64,000 bases of DNA from Portulaca oleracea (GCA_029582165.1 CM055887.1:13691190-13755189), one strand, 5' to 3'. Shown: positions 36,070 to 48,411, numbered from the stretch's first letter. Made by a program: numbers and translations. The notes: generated by a model from the sequence alone, not told the origin.

Positions 36070-36659
36070 ATGAATGCAAACCCAAGATTGATTTTGATGT
36101 CTCCGTACCTCTTTATTCTATGTTTGGATGTCCTAGCATCGAACTTGAAAGTAGCTCGGGAGAAAGACCTCATTAGGGGAATTCAAGTGGCCAAAGGGAG
36201 TCCAAAGGTCTCACGTGTGTTCGGTATCGCATCGGAGCAAATTGTGAGTACAGAGAAATTACAAATGTTGGTGTCTCTAAATGCAAGTATTGAAGAAAAA
36301 GAGGGGCTAAGAGTCATTTTTGGATTCCATCTGAAAGAAATGTTTCAAAGATATCTTGGAATCCCTCCTACTCTAGGGAGATGCAAAATTTCACAATCGG
36401 GTTTCCTTATTGAAGCAATATCAAACAGACTACAGAACTAGAAAACAACTTTCATATCATCGACAGGAAGATTAGTTCTAATAAGTGCCATGCTATCGGC
36501 AATGAATCAACATGTGTTGTCTGTGTTCAAAATTCTGGTTACAATAGCCACGAAATTAGATTCAATCATGATAGATTTCTTATGGTGGACTAGCCAGGTG
36601 GTAAGAGCCACCATTGGGTGGCAAATGACTAATTGTTGTCCCCACAAGGGGTAGGCAGG
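36070..36659 (+). pseudogene. LINE reverse transcriptase fragment, part 1 of a split LINE
   Basis: Reads LMSPYLFILCLDVLASNLKV (RT block ahead of the catalytic site), then jumps to FQRYLGIPPTLGRCK and LIEAISNRLQN, a stop, then TGRLVLISAMLSAMNQHVLS and FLWWT. The section with the catalytic YADD is deleted. The frame is cut at 36659 by the Athila-like LTR and resumes at 53979. Confidence 0.75.
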
Positions 36660-37336
36660 TGTTCGGTTGTAATTTTTGTGGTTTTAAGTTAGGGTTGTCG
36701 GTCCACAGGGATGGGTGTTAGGTTTAATTTAGGTAATTGGTTTGTGTACAAGGGTTTTTCTCAATGCGGAAAGCAATAAATTATGTAAATAAGCAATAAA
36801 CTAACATAAATATGATGATAATTAAGAAAGCCATAAAAGATGAAAGCAACTAAAAGCATGAAATTAAGAAAGCAATAAAACTAAGACTAATTAATGAAAT
36901 TAGGAACAAGAGATTATACCTTTGATGATCCAAACTTTCACTAATCTTCAATCTACTTGGATTTCTCCCGAACAAACAAGAAATCGTGAATTGGATTACT
37001 AAGAATCCCCAAATCCCCACTTGAGAGTGGAATTTGTGACCCTTAATCCCCCTTTTCACTAAAAGTTGGATTGGATGTTTTTGTGGCTAACACTATGAAC
37101 TTTCAAAGGCAAAATTAAATCAAAGCTAAGCACAAGGTAATAAAGATTAATGAAGGCTAAAATTACTTGAAGAAAATTGATTACAATCAAGAATCCCAAA
37201 AAAACTTGAAGAACAAGACAAGAGAGAAAAACTTAGAGAGAGAAAGTAGAGTTTAATTAAGAAAGCATTAAAAACCCCTAAATTACAAGCTAAAAGCTTC
37301 AGCTAATTCCTCCTTAAAAGAGTCGCAGCTATTGCT

Positions 37337-37345
37337 CTTATAATA
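37337..37345 (-). promoter_or_regulatory. TATA-like box in LTR A
   Basis: TATTATAAG on the element's sense strand, about 64 bp downstream of the nearest palindrome (37409-37420). Confidence 0.45.
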
Positions 37346-37408
37346 CCCTAAGTTTGTTTCACAAAACGCAGCACTTTGTTCCCAGATTATACGCAGAATT
37401 TGGAATTG

Positions 37409-37726
37409 GCTCGGGCGAGCCAGAATCCTGCTCGGCGAAAGGTGCGTTCGTCGCGTCCCTCGTTCTTCGACTTCGGCAGCTCAGAAGCTCAGCTCGGCCG
37501 AGCAGGATTCTTGCTCGGGCGAGCAGGCTCTCTGTCCCTTCAATGCCTTAGCCAATTTTCATCAAACTTTTCCTAGTTGATGCACAGAAGCATGGCTCGA
37601 CCGAGCCAATATCTTCTTTCGGTCGGCGCACCTTCCGCCTCACCTCCTTGGCTCAATTTTACTCGACCGTTTTTGCTGCTCTCCAGGAACACTGCTCGGG
37701 CGAGCCACCATTCTGCTCGGTCGAGC
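37409..37726. promoter_or_regulatory. Paired GCTCGNNCGAGC palindromes in LTR A
   Basis: Perfect pairs start at 37492/37513 and 37694/37715, each 21 bp apart. 37409 has a half-decayed partner at 37430 (also 21 bp). 37595 has a degenerate partner about 22 bp on. The central NN varies (GG, GC, AC, GT) and the 9-nt spacers differ in sequence. Confidence 0.8.
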
Positions 37727-37905
37727 AGACCTTCTGTCTCACCCCCTGATTGGCAAGTTTTTGCTCCGTTTTGTCGCCTTTTTCGATCGCTTACTTATTT
37801 TCCTACAAAACTACAAAAAACTCATAACTATAATAACACACGAGGTTAGAACATACAAAAACTCCCTAATAAAGAGAAGAATTCGGCTCGAAACGAGACC
37901 GAACA

Positions 37906-37920
37906 CCACTCCCACACAAG
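37906..37920 (-). promoter_or_regulatory. Polypurine tract of element A
   Basis: Sense strand CTTGTGTGGGAGTGG directly before the 3' LTR. Just upstream (37923-37941) is a hairpin with GCTCGCCCCGAGC at its core. Confidence 0.75.
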
Positions 37921-39783
37921 GGTTTGCTCGCCCCGAGCAAACTAAAAACAAAGAAAAGAACTAAGAAAACCTAACTCACTTTCGCAGGAATCGCGGATGC
38001 ATTTAGCATATGCATCAAGCCCTTTAAACCCCCCGGCAGCCCGGGTGGACGAGGTAGATCTCGTGAGGGTTTATAGCAACTATACCCACAAAAGCCATAG
38101 AAAAAGGAGAGAGGGAAAGTGAAAAACAGAACAAGTTCAAAAGAAAAGAAAAAGAGACTTGCTCGTTTCAATGAATCAAGCTGTTTCAATTAAGGAAACG
38201 GTATTAATCCTCCGAAAGGAACCGTTATGAGCATCTCACAACGTCTAACCCAAACAACTGCCAATCTTTAAAATTTTGAACGAAAACACTTCCTGATGAG
38301 CAAAACACCTTGTGCATATGTGCAAGTGGGCTCTAGTCGGTCCTTCCTATCCTAAACCAGACAATCAGAGTTGTGCTCATGCTCAAGCTCGGAATTATCT
38401 ATCCTACTTCACTCTTGGTTTTTCTTTTAACCTCTCTTTTCTTTCTTTTTCTTACTTTGCTCTTTTCTTTTTTTTACTTTTCTCTTTCTTACCATTATTT
38501 TTCTCAACTCTTTTTTCCTTTTTCTTGCTTCGCTCTTTTCTTTCTTTTTCAAAACCTACGCTCTTTTATTTCCACTCAATCCGCTTTGTGTCTTTTAGAA
38601 CATTTGTGTCGGGTTTTGCGGGATTTAAATACCGGCCTTCGCAAAGGGTTACCCTCCCTGCTGGGTTTCTCCATACGTGAGTCATTGCACTTAAGGGGCA
38701 TAGGGTGCCGATCCACCCAAACCAACCCATGACGGTAGGCCCGACAGTAATTATTTAATGCATTAATTAAGAGCTTGAGCAATTGAACAACTAAAACCGT
38801 CTAACTTAGGTAAGAATTCACAGTTAAAGCGTGTAAGAATTGAGGATTCCGCTTTCCCATTCCATGTAGAGGTCTAATAGAGATAAGTCATGGCAATTGT
38901 CCAAGTTATGGTCGAAAAATGCTCAAACCGGTTTCTTTCAAAGAAGATTAAGAACGACTTCTTGATTTCAACAACGAAATCCAAGAAACAAAGCAAAAAA
39001 AAAAAACGAAAACGAAAACTTTGAAGGTTTTTCACTCCCTTTTTTTTTCTCCTTTTCACAAAATTTTTTTCAAATTTTTCGACACAAACTACGAAAAACA
39101 AAAACAAAGACTCAAAACTAGGTGATCTACCCATGACAAATGGAAGTATCACCCCCCACTCCCGCACAAAACTTCACAATGTCCCCATTGTGAGAAGAAG
39201 GGTGTCACAAATAAGGTAGAAAACCTAAAAACACACAACAAACACATAATAAACAATAAATGGTGGCGACCCGAGCCCACACGGCTCCAACAACAATGAT
39301 ATCCCAACATTCACACTCAAGGGGTTCGCCACCCAAAAAGAAAATCAAGCATGCATCATGGATCAACAATATATTCACAATGAGAAGGATGGTTAAAAGA
39401 TGATACCTGAAGATCGCCAAGTTAAGCACATCCAAGCACACGATCCACGAACGCAATGTCAGAAAAAGAAACTTCAAATATTCACAAATGTACATGATCA
39501 TTGACTAACCTTAACCCCGAATCTCACTATATGAGGCGGGAATCAAGGGTGAAATGCCGGGCCACTGCCCATAAACATTACACAACCCCTCGCGCCTGTA
39601 TATCTCAAAATGAAAGCACACAACTAATGCAAAATAACAGAGGAGAGTGCGAAATGCTCACAATCACTGCTCATCACCTCCCGGAGGAGGGTACGGATAG
39701 TAGGGGAAGTAAGTCAGGTAATACTGGTTGACATAGTCGGGTGGTGCCGGTGCATGGTCGGCGATAGCATAGTGATAATAACC
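37921..39783 (-). other. Non-coding 3' region of element A
   Basis: Long stretch between the env-position ORF and the PPT. It is homologous, inverted, to 51000-52490 of element B (for example the CACCCTTCTTCTCACAATG phrase and the CCCGGGCTGCCGGGGGG-type block near the end). It contains pyrimidine-rich runs and the hairpin at 39175-39192. The several open frames here are unrelated to each other and low complexity. Confidence 0.6.
39175..39192 (-). promoter_or_regulatory. Conserved hairpin next to a PPT-like tract
   Basis: CACAATG-TCCC-CATTGTG, a perfect 7-bp stem, next to the purine-rich GTGCGGGAGTGGGGGGT (sense) at 39151-39167. The same module is in element B (51170) and after pol (42429). 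Confidence 0.6.
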
Positions 39784-41171
39784 TCAATCTCTCCAATATT
39801 GATTCTGTTGATGGAAGTACTCATCATAGCGCTGAAAGTATCCTTCGTGCCGTTCAAGGGTCGACTGTTGCGCACGAAGGAGTTCCTGTTGACTTTCCAT
39901 CAAGTTGTGCGTACTTTGTAGCAAAGTTCGCTGTTCACGGAGGTCGACACTCAGTTGGTCTAACCGACTTGCCAAGTGCCCCATCGTAATCTCCTGGGAA
40001 GTACTACCACTAGCCTCACCTTGGGTTGTCGGCTGCTCCTCTTCTTCCACATTTTCGCTCACAAATGGGTCATCGGGCCCCCAACTCGACGGTTGCTCCT
40101 TGGATCTTCGCCACATGACCAGTTATGTTGATTGGTTACATCCAACCAACGTGCAGCTCGCGCGTGGTCCAAATGAATGGAAGTTGCATACTTATCCGAG
40201 CCATGCTTGTATATATGCTTGGTGTTGTGACGCTCAAAGATGCCCATGCGTTGCAATCTAATACCATCGATGGGGTCGGGAAAATACCTCGGGGTGAACT
40301 TGTGGATATATCCTCCAAAACCTTTCTTCATCAAAAAGTGGCAAATGATATGCCCCATTCCAATTGTAGAGGTTAGGTGTTTAGAGGTAATGTCTTTGAA
40401 GCAATGCAAGATGCATGACCCCGTGTTCACCCGCTTCCCTTGGAGGGTGTTAAAGATGATGAACAAATCATCCCTCCGCACATTTGCCCTCCCATCGTCT
40501 CTTCCGGAGACCGAATTTGAAACTATGCGATGAAAGATTCGGATCGCTAAGTTACAAATATCACGAGACTTGGAATTTCTGGTCAAGAATAAGCAATCCT
40601 CAAGAGCATTCGCCGTTTGATGTTTCCGACGCCAACAAGTAAGACTCTTCATAGCAGCTTGCTCATCGAAATGCGCACTATCCTCATAATACAACCCGTC
40701 AGTCGGTAACCCGAGTACTTGACAAAACTCTTGCACCGTGCACGTTTTCTCCTTGTTGTCCACCCTATATCGAAACTTAGCTTGGCGTGTATCGACATCC
40801 TCAACTTGGAAGGAACTGAGGAACTCAAGAATTGGTTGATCGTAAAGAGACTCGTCAATCTTGATGAAGGACTCCCAACCTAAGACCCTTATAATGTAAT
40901 CAAAACTAGGGCCACAATACACCCTCTTCACGGTGGCTTCATCATAAACGTCCGGAGCACAAAGTTTCCGGCGTTGATAAAGCTCATATCTCTCGCGATG
41001 ATGCTCATCCCGGAACCGAATTCGCAATTCCGGGTTAGCCTGAAGAAGCGTGGGCGGTTGGGCCTTGTAACGATCTTTATCCACCGCCGCCGATGAAGAC
41101 TCGGGCGGTGGGGATGGTGTACCTTCCTCATCGGTACGGGCTCTCTTAGATCGAACCATTGTGAACTTCAA
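39784..41171 (-). pseudogene. Athila env-position ORF (putative plant transposon protein)
   Basis: Lies between pol and the 3' LTR, where Athila elements carry a third, 'envelope-like' ORF. 40059-41171 gives 370 codons with a basic start (MVRSKRARTDEEGTPSPPP), then the block LGWESFIKIDESLYDQPILE (about residues 97-116), VQEFCQVLGLPTDGLYYED and a C-terminal RRDDLFIIFNTLQGKRVN, as in the plant 'ATHILA ORF' / putative transposon protein family. A frameshift near 40115 moves the reading into 39784-40116, an acidic then Gln-rich coiled-coil tail. I see no signal peptide or clear membrane anchor, so an envelope function is not supported by sequence. Confidence 0.7.
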
Positions 41172-41893
41172 AACACACTAACAACTCAAGAACCTCCAAA
41201 TAACAATCAATACACACAACACACAAGCCCTAAATCTGAGGAACAATCACAAATAGCACCCAATTTAACCTTAAAATCAAATTTGAAAACACTAAGTGTG
41301 AATGTTACCTCCCAAATAGGCACCAAATACCAAGTGGCAACACAAATCGGGCAAAGAGCAAGTAACCCGGGACCTTGAGACCTCCCGACCTTGGCAAAAC
41401 CCTTCTTTCCCCCAAACCTCAGAATACACGCAATAACAAAGAAGAAGAAAGAGCACGCATACAGCAGCCCAAAGAACAACCCACAAAGACAAACCACGAC
41501 TCTCAAAGAAGAACGCTCAACAAAGAAGAAGAAATTTCACGCAGCCCTCACACAACAACTCGCCCAGCACAATCGCACTCCTCACGCACGTCACACAAAG
41601 CCTGACGGCCCGACAAAGAACAAACGCAGCTCAACACGCACAATTAGGGCACAGAACCCCGACCCAATCTGGAAAAATTGAAGAAATTAGCAAAGATTAG
41701 GGATTACGGCTTGATGCTAGAATGGAGGAAGTGAGAGAGAGAGATGAGAGAGAAAATAAGTGAGAAAATATGAAGAAAAGGAGAGAGAATCGAATTAAAA
41801 CCCCGACGTAAAAAAGCAGATCGCGGCCGCCTCGAGCAAAACAAATACCGCCGAGCGGATGTTCGATGCGAACACAAGTTTGTCCGAAAGACT

Positions 41894-42117
41894 GCTCGAC
41901 CGAGCAAACAATCTGCTCGCCCGAGCAACGCTTCTGGACCGCTAGGTATGTCTGTCAGACTTCTTCCCTCGGGTGCTTCAGTGGACAAGCTCGACCGAGC
42001 ACAAATTTTGCTCGCCCGAGCAAGGTTTCTGTCGGCCGCCGTCTTCGATGCAGGATTCTCTTTCAATTTAGGCACAGTGGACTTGCTCGCCCGAGCAGAT
42101 GTTTTGCTCGCCCGAGC
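41894..42117. promoter_or_regulatory. Three internal GCTCGNNCGAGC palindrome pairs
   Basis: Pairs start at 41894/41915, 41989/42010 and 42085/42106. Each pair is spaced 21 bp, with unrelated 9-nt spacers. They sit 720-950 nt upstream of the env-position ORF. Confidence 0.8.
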
Positions 42118-42428
42118 AGTCCTTCTGGAAATATTTCCTTCTCTTCCTCCTTTACTCGCGAAAACTCCTCGAGCCAAAATCAGTGCTCGCGAAAGCAGGT
42201 GTTCTGCCAACAATGCAAGGAGTTAAAATTTTTCAAGGAAATAAACCTTCTCACCTCTACTAAAAATATATTCAAAACCTCAATCTCGCAAAAACCTCCC
42301 GGGACATTTCAAAATCAAAAATGTAAAAACTAACCTAAACAAAACAAAATCTTTTGGGTTTTTCAAAGATTTCACATAAAAAGAAAAGCCGGCATGCATG
42401 CCTCCCCACTCCCACACAAAAAAGGCCA

Positions 42429-42446
42429 CACTATGTCCTCATTGTG
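42429..42446 (-). promoter_or_regulatory. Post-pol hairpin next to a PPT-like tract
   Basis: CACTATG-TCCT-CATTGTG (one mismatch in the stem) with sense-strand TGTGTGGGAGTGGGGAGG at 42398-42415. Same arrangement as at 39151-39192. Confidence 0.5.
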
Positions 42447-42764
42447 GCAAGAAATAAAGGAAGACAAACACCCTAAAAGAATAAAAAAAAAATCTAAAAA
42501 CTAACAAAAAGAATGAAAAAGAGTTTTCTCACCAACCAACTCCAAAGAAAAAGAAGGATAATACCTGATTAGATCTCAAATAATCATCACATGACTTGTA
42601 AATGGAGATTGAGTATGCAAGCCATGAAATGGTGAATATATGTGAGCAATAAATGATCCTTCCTTCTCGTGAGTGCATAGTTAAGAGAGTTAAACAAAGA
42701 AACAAACAAGTAAAAAAAAATGAACTAATTTATAATATGTACAAAGATGTTACCTCAATGTTCT

Positions 42765-44999
42765 TCAATCAACATATGGGACATGGAATGTTACACACTC
42801 CACATCCACTTTCTCTGGAAGCTCCAAAAAGGGTTTCAACCTGTGACCGTTAACTTTCCACATTGATGCATTAGTGGGGTCCTTGATTTCAACAACTCCC
42901 GAGGGAAACACAGCGGTCACAATGAATGGACCGGTCCACCTAGACTTCAATTTACCCGCAAACAAAAGCAAACGTGAGTCATAAAGGAGGACTTTCTGCC
43001 CCGGAACGAAGGTTTTTCTAAGGATCACCTTATCATGTAGGACCTTCGATCGCTCCTTACTTAATCTTCCATTTTCGTAAGCTTCCCTCCTTAACTCCTC
43101 TAGCTCACCCAAGTTCAACTTCCTAATGTCCCCAGCTGCTGACAGGTCAAGATTCAAGGCTTTCAAAGCCCACCACGCCCTATGTTCGAGCTCTACAGGC
43201 AAATGACAAGGTTTCCCAAAGACTGCTCTATACGGTGACATTCCTATGGGAGTCTTGTAAGCTGTCCTATAGGCCCATAAAGCATCGGTCAATTTAGTGG
43301 ACCAATCTTTCCTATTCTTTGACACTGTCTTTTCAAGAATTTGTTTAATTTGCCTATTGGAAACCTCAGCTTGGCCATTTGATTGAGGGTGATAGGCGGT
43401 AGTCATTCTATGCTCAACAGAGTATTTCTTAAGCAAAGCCGCGAAAGAACGATTATTAAAGTGAGTCCCCTGGTCGCTAATGATGGCTTTAGGCACCCAA
43501 AACCTAGAGAAAATGTTTTCTCGAAGGAATCTAGTCACAACCTTAGCGTCATTTCTTTTCGACGGAATCGCTTCAACCCATTTTGACACATAGTCCACTG
43601 CTAGAAGAATATACTCATTCCCAAAAGAGGTAGGAAATGGTCCCATAAAATCAATGCCCCAAACATCGAATACATCCACAAAGATCTCGGGTTGTAAGGG
43701 CATCATGTTTCTTCTAGAGATCTTACTCAAACTCTGACATCTAAGACAACTCTGGGCATAAGTATGGGCATCTCTAAAGATGGTAGGCCAATAGAATCCA
43801 CTTTGTAAAACCTTATACGCTGTCTTTTTCCCACTAAAATGCCCCCCACACGGTTGGTTGTGACAAAACGAAAGGACATCCATGATAGACTCATCCGGAA
43901 CACACCTTCTAAGAATTTGATCAGGACAATACTTAAACAGATAGGGTTCATCCCATATGAAATTTTTGACAATGTGAAGGAACCTATCTCTATCATGCTT
44001 ATTCCAATCATTGGGCATTTCTCCCGTGACTTTAAAATTAACAATGTCAGCAAACCACGGTTCTACTCCTATGCTAAGAATGCGTTCATCAGGAAAACAA
44101 GCATCAATAGGAGACTCTATCACATGTTCAGGTGCTATCCTAGAAAGGTGGTCCGCTACCGGGTTATCAGATCCTTTCCTATCACGGATTTCACAATCAA
44201 ACTCTTGGAGTAACAACACCCACCTAACCAACCTAGGCTTAGACTCTTTCTTCTCCATCAAATAGCGAATCGCCGAATGGTCAGTAAAAACAATCACTTT
44301 AGACCCCAACAAATAAGCCCGAAATTTCTCAAATGCATAAACCACAGCTAGGAACTCTTTCTCAGTGACAGTGTAATTCAGTTGTGCTTCATTTAAAGTA
44401 TGACTTGCATAGTGTATCACGACAGGTTTTTTGTCAATTCGTTGTCCTAAAACCACACCTATAGCAAAGTCAGAAGCATCACACATCAACTCAAACGGTT
44501 CCCCCCATGTGGGAGGTTTGAGAATAGGAGGCGATATCAAGGCATCTTTAAGTGCATTAAAGGCCTTCAAACACTCATCAGAAAAGTCAAAAGCCACCTC
44601 CTTGGCCAATAAAGCAGAAAGGGGTTTGGCAATCTTGCTAAAATCACGAATGAATCGACGATAAAACCCAGCATGTCCTAAAAAGGATCTAACCTCCTTC
44701 ACACAAGTGGGGGGGGTCAAGTTCCTAACTAGGTCAATTTTTGCTTTATCCACTTCGATTCCATCTTTTGAAATCACATGGCCCAAAACTATCCCCTTTC
44801 GTACCATAAAATGACACTTCTCCCAGTTTAAAGTCAAGTGTTTTTCTTGGCACCGACTCAAGACTCTACTCAAATTGGACAAGCAATCATCAAAGGTGGT
44901 GCCAAATACTGAGAAATCATCCATGAAAATTTCAACACAGTCATCAACAAGGTCCGAGAATACAGACACCATACAATTGAAAAGTAGCGGGCGTTGCAA
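42765..44999 (-). CDS. Athila-like pol: RT C-terminus, RNase H, integrase
   Basis: 744 uninterrupted codons. RT active site FMDD at residues 25-28, the [15 protein letters not shown] connection at about 103-117, and RNase H starting DAS at 174-176 with [10 protein letters not shown] at 238-247. The integrase zinc domain is H380, H387, C418, C421 and the catalytic core D450, D509, E545, exactly a D,D-35-E spacing, followed by a C-terminal domain ([18 protein letters not shown]). The frame therefore still encodes intact integrase and RNase H. The first part of RT lies upstream and is broken, so no functional polyprotein is made without correction. Integrase inserts the element's cDNA, and RT/RNase H make it. 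Confidence 0.9.
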   Translation of the reverse strand: MQRPLLFNCMVSVFSDLVDDCVEIFMDDFSVFGTTFDDCLSNLSRVLSRCQEKHLTLNWEKCHFMVRKGIVLGHVISKDGIEVDKAKIDLVRNLTPPTCVKEVRSFLGHAGFYRRFIRDFSKIAKPLSALLAKEVAFDFSDECLKAFNALKDALISPPILKPPTWGEPFELMCDASDFAIGVVLGQRIDKKPVVIHYASHTLNEAQLNYTVTEKEFLAVVYAFEKFRAYLLGSKVIVFTDHSAIRYLMEKKESKPRLVRWVLLLQEFDCEIRDRKGSDNPVADHLSRIAPEHVIESPIDACFPDERILSIGVEPWFADIVNFKVTGEMPNDWNKHDRDRFLHIVKNFIWDEPYLFKYCPDQILRRCVPDESIMDVLSFCHNQPCGGHFSGKKTAYKVLQSGFYWPTIFRDAHTYAQSCLRCQSLSKISRRNMMPLQPEIFVDVFDVWGIDFMGPFPTSFGNEYILLAVDYVSKWVEAIPSKRNDAKVVTRFLRENIFSRFWVPKAIISDQGTHFNNRSFAALLKKYSVEHRMTTAYHPQSNGQAEVSNRQIKQILEKTVSKNRKDWSTKLTDALWAYRTAYKTPIGMSPYRAVFGKPCHLPVELEHRAWWALKALNLDLSAAGDIRKLNLGELEELRREAYENGRLSKERSKVLHDKVILRKTFVPGQKVLLYDSRLLLFAGKLKSRWTGPFIVTAVFPSGVVEIKDPTNASMWKVNGHRLKPFLELPEKVDVECVTFHVPYVD

Positions 45000-45958
45000 A
45001 GTCCGAAGGGCATCCTACGGAAAGCAAACGTACTAAATGGGCAAGTAAAAGTCGTTTTCTCCGATCACACGGGCTATAGAAATCGAGTATACCGAATAGC
45101 CATCTAGTAAACAAAAGAAGTCGTGCCCCGCCAGCTTTTCTAACATTTGATCCATGAAAGGTAATGGAAAACGGTCTTTTCTCGTAGCCTTATTGAGTTT
45201 CCTGTAATCTATGCATACTCTCCATCCCGATGGAATGCAGGTCGACACTAATTCACCCCTCTCATTCTCCACCACTGTCAACCCGGCCTTCTTAGGGACT
45301 ACATGTATAGGACTAACCCACTTACTGTCAGAAATCGGGTAAATGATGTCATTATCTAACCATTTCAGAATCTCCTTCTTAACCACCTCCTTCATTTGGG
45401 GATTGAGTCTCCTTAAAGGGTCCTCCAGGCTACACTATCATCTTCCAAAAATATCCTGTGTTGCACAATAGATGGACTAATCCCCCTAATGTCTCCAATC
45501 GTCCATCCCAAAGCCTCTCTATTTATCCTAAGAACCTCGACTAGTTTGTTTTCTTGGTCCTCTCCTAGGTTCGAAGCTATGATAACCGGGTAAGTCTCAC
45601 TAGGGCCAAGGAAAACATACTTTAACTCGGAAGGAAGGGGTTTAAGTTCAAGGGTTCTAGAAGATGGTGGCTCAGGTTCTATGATATCAGGCACATGTTG
45701 AGAGGCAAACAGAGATTCATAAAGCAATTCACCGTCAAACACATCAGAATCACATAATGAGGTTACACAGTCGGGGTCGAATCCTAACTCAACAAGATCA
45801 CTCACACAAGGGGCAACATCCAGATCAGCAGTGTTATCACTCTCAAGGTCACTAATCCAATTCACAGCATTACACTCTTGCTCATCATGTCCTAATGGTG
45901 ACTTTTGTAGGTCAAAAATATTCAATTCCATAGTCAAATTCCCAAAAGTCAGTTTCAT
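45000..45958 (-). pseudogene. Athila-like pol: protease-RT linker and RT N-terminus (frameshifted)
   Basis: 45413-45958 is the acidic linker (DPDCVTSLCDSDVFDGELLY) leading to the conserved ALGWTIGDIRGISPSIVQHR. 45033-45395 contains VVKKEILKWLDNDIIYPISD, WVSPIHVVPKKAG and WRVCIDYRKLNKATRKDRFP. The frame shifts between them near 45405. In 45000-45036 the PFGLCNA motif reads only in another frame, with stops in the pol frame, so compensating indels hit the RT core. Confidence 0.85.
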
Positions 45959-46339
45959 TCTCCCATCTTTACAATTAATCCAAGCATTAGATGTAGCTAA
46001 AAAGGGTCTACCTAGAATGACCTAATCTCGTCACGAGGACTCGAACCCTAGCGTCTCTAACACAACAAAGTCTACAGGAAGACAAAGGTCCCGACTTGGA
46101 TCAACACATCCTCAACTACCCCCTAGGCACTCTCAGACCGATCACCTAATTGGAGAACCATTCTTGTAGGTTTCAATTCCCAACCCCAAGGTCTCATAAA
46201 CATGTAAAGGTAGCAAGTTGACACTCGCCCCTAAGTCAAGGAGGGCTCTCTCAACTGACGTCTCCTATGGTAATGGAAATAGTTGGGCATCCCGGGTCCT
46301 TATATTTCACCGAACTGACTAGACAAGATGGAGCTCACA
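45959..46339 (-). pseudogene. Athila-like aspartic protease (broken)
   Basis: The frame with LLDLGASVNLLPLHVYETLG, the active-site region typical of Athila proteases (D-L-G-A-S), is visible around 46180-46250. Stops and frameshifts are frequent on both sides, so no continuous protease is encoded. Confidence 0.75.
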
Positions 46340-48260
46340 TTAGAGGCCAAAAGGCCTTCTTAGGAACTGAGTTGCTCTCTTCGTTGTACACAATTCTTTG
46401 AGGAACCTAGCGTAAGAAGGACATTGCTGAATAGCGTCCAACAAGGGAATGTTGACCTTGACTTGAGAAAAAGTCTCCCTAATCTTTTCAAGAAATTTCT
46501 GATCCTTAGTTCCCCTCAACCTTTGAGGAAAAGGTGGGGAAGGCTTATACGCCACCGGTTGAACAGGATTGGAACTAGGGAGCACTCTAGGTGAGGTCTT
46601 AGGACTCAGGTTGTCACCTAAGTTGGTCAACCTCTCTTCCTCGCACTACCATCCTCAACTAGCTCATCACAAGGTCCAACACTCACATGTTGTTTCCTAG
46701 GCGAATCTGAAGGTAATTCTCTAATCTGATTGTCCACTTCCCTTCCTGATCTAAGAGTAATCACCGCATTAAGCCCCCTAACATGGTTTGGGTCACAAGA
46801 GGACGAACTAGAAGCTTTCCCCTTAGGGTTCGCCTCCGGTTGTCCAGGAAAAGTTCCCCTATCCCTATTAGACATCATGAGTTGGGCTACACTCTCATTC
46901 AATTGTTTCACCATTTTCGCCATGTCACTCATCGTATCCTCAACCCTACTCAAACCAGACTCTAACTCTTTGTACTTCCTATCCCCTCTATCCTCACCTT
47001 GGTATCCTGGTGGAGGTCGGGTATGGGCTATCTGGGGATGGACGGTCTGTCCTCGAGGTGCTTGATAAGCAACCTGAGGCGGTAGTCTTGGTTGGGTTTG
47101 ATGTTGGTGAGGGGGAGGTGGGTTTCCTTGGAAACTTCCTCCTTGGTGCATCGGTGGCCTCAAAACATTTTGGTTATCCGGCCCGTAAGACAAGAAAGGG
47201 TGTTTTGGCACCCCAGGGAATTGGTAGGGCCGGTACTGGTTAAACATAGCATTCACATTTTCCACATTAGTTGACACATGTTGCAAATACAAAGGACAAT
47301 TAGCATATACATGGTCAGGTCCTTGGCACCAAGCACAAATCAAAGAAGATTGAGGGTTCGAAGACACGGGTTGCTCTACAGAATTCACTTGGACGCACGG
47401 TTGGGTCTTAGACGCTAGTTGCTGTTGAGCTAAGGTTTTTATCATGTTCTCTAGAGAAGCAAACCTAGCCTCGTACCCAGTACTCTCACTCACCGCATGA
47501 ACCCTCCCGCATTAGACAATCTGTGCCCCTAAGGACTCATCCCTAGTGTTTCCCATTGCATTACTCTTTCTGACATACTCTCCAAAAAATCCCAAGCTTC
47601 CTCCGCAGTTTTATCCATAAATCCCCTTGACACATAGATTCTAAGGTCACTCGGGTTTCCTGATCTACCCTCATACATTATCCGGCATCTCACTAGGTCA
47701 AACCCATGGTGGGAAATTGGGACAAAAGATTCTTGAACCTCTCAAAAGCTTTCCAAGAAGGCTCCCTTATCCTGTCTAAACTTCAAGATGGAATTTCTCA
47801 TTTGAACGCCATGGAATTTGGGAAATACCTCTTCATAAATACCTTCAAGAAACTATCCCATGAGTTTATGGACCGGTTTGATACTATACATCCACCTCTT
47901 TGCCGAATCTCGCAGAGCGAAGGGCAAATATTTCAACAGAACATAATCTAAAGGTACCCCAGGTGGTGTGACCATACTAAGGTACTCCTTATACTCTGCT
48001 GTCCAGATAAGTGCCAACCCCGTCCCAGTAAAAAGAGGTAGGTTTTGAGTATGATACTGTCTGGGATCAAACGTAACTCCCTGAGGTAGGGTCGGTAACA
48101 CAAAGCACGATGGAGGCGGGTCATAAGATGGATAGAGCTGGTCGCTCAAGGTAACCCTCGGTCCTTCCTCACCCATGTTAGGCGGGTCGACTAAAGGTTT
48201 CTCTACCCTAACCAGTCTACTAGTTTCCGGTTTTCGAACCCATCCTATCGAATGACGCAC
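46340..48260 (-). pseudogene. Athila-like gag (frameshifted)
   Basis: 47853-48260 gives the N-terminal gag body ending LKYLPFALRDSAKRWMYSIK. After a frame-disrupted centre, 46627-47493 contains the zinc knuckle CAWCQGPDHVYANC (CX2CX4HX4C), a Gln/Pro-rich stretch, a coiled coil and LNAVITLRSGREVDNQI, a hallmark of Athila gag. 46340-46630 continues in another frame with PPFPQRL and NIPLLDAIQQCPSYARFLKE. At least three frame changes make it non-functional. Confidence 0.85.
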
Positions 48261-48392
48261 TTTCTCCTTTTTAGTTGGTTTTTCTATTTTTTAATTTTTA
48301 GTGATTTTTAAACTTGATGCTAAACAAGCAAAGCAATTAAACTATTCACACTATTCACAAACAAACCAATTCTAAACTCCCAAATAACGCCA

Positions 48393-48410
48393 TCCCCGGC
48401 AACGGCGCCA
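48393..48410 (-). promoter_or_regulatory. Primer-binding site of element A (tRNA-Asp)
   Basis: Sense strand TGGCGCCGTTGCCGGGGA, one base after the LTR end. It is complementary to the 3' end of plant tRNA-Asp, the usual Athila primer. Confidence 0.85.
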
Positions 48411-48411
48411 T

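Larger units (their letters stand above)
36660..37905 (-). repeat. Athila-like 3' LTR, subtype A
   Basis: 1246 bp. In sense direction it starts TGTTCGGTCTCG and ends CAACCGAACA. It is abutted by the polypurine tract at 37906-37920. It contains a TATA-like TATTATAAG (37337-37345) and paired GCTCGNNCGAGC palindromes upstream of it. Its last 397 bp match the truncated partner at 48412 with only about two differences. Confidence 0.85.
41172..42764 (-). other. Spacer between pol and the env-position ORF
   Basis: Non-coding. In sense order it carries a hairpin/PPT-like module just after pol (42398-42446), three palindrome pairs (41894-42117), then a CT-rich leader-like stretch before the ATG at 41171. 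This order imitates the U3 part of the LTR, which suggests an internal promoter (inference). Confidence 0.5.

Noticed and set aside
38312..38732. Phe/Leu/Ser-rich frames of about 120 codons
   Set aside because: Pyrimidine-rich non-coding 3' region of element A. The homologous region of element B is not open.
41204..41681. Frames on both strands before the env-position ORF
   Set aside because: Overlapping on opposite strands, Lys/Thr/Pro or Cys/Leu low-complexity, not conserved with element B; better read as leader/spacer.
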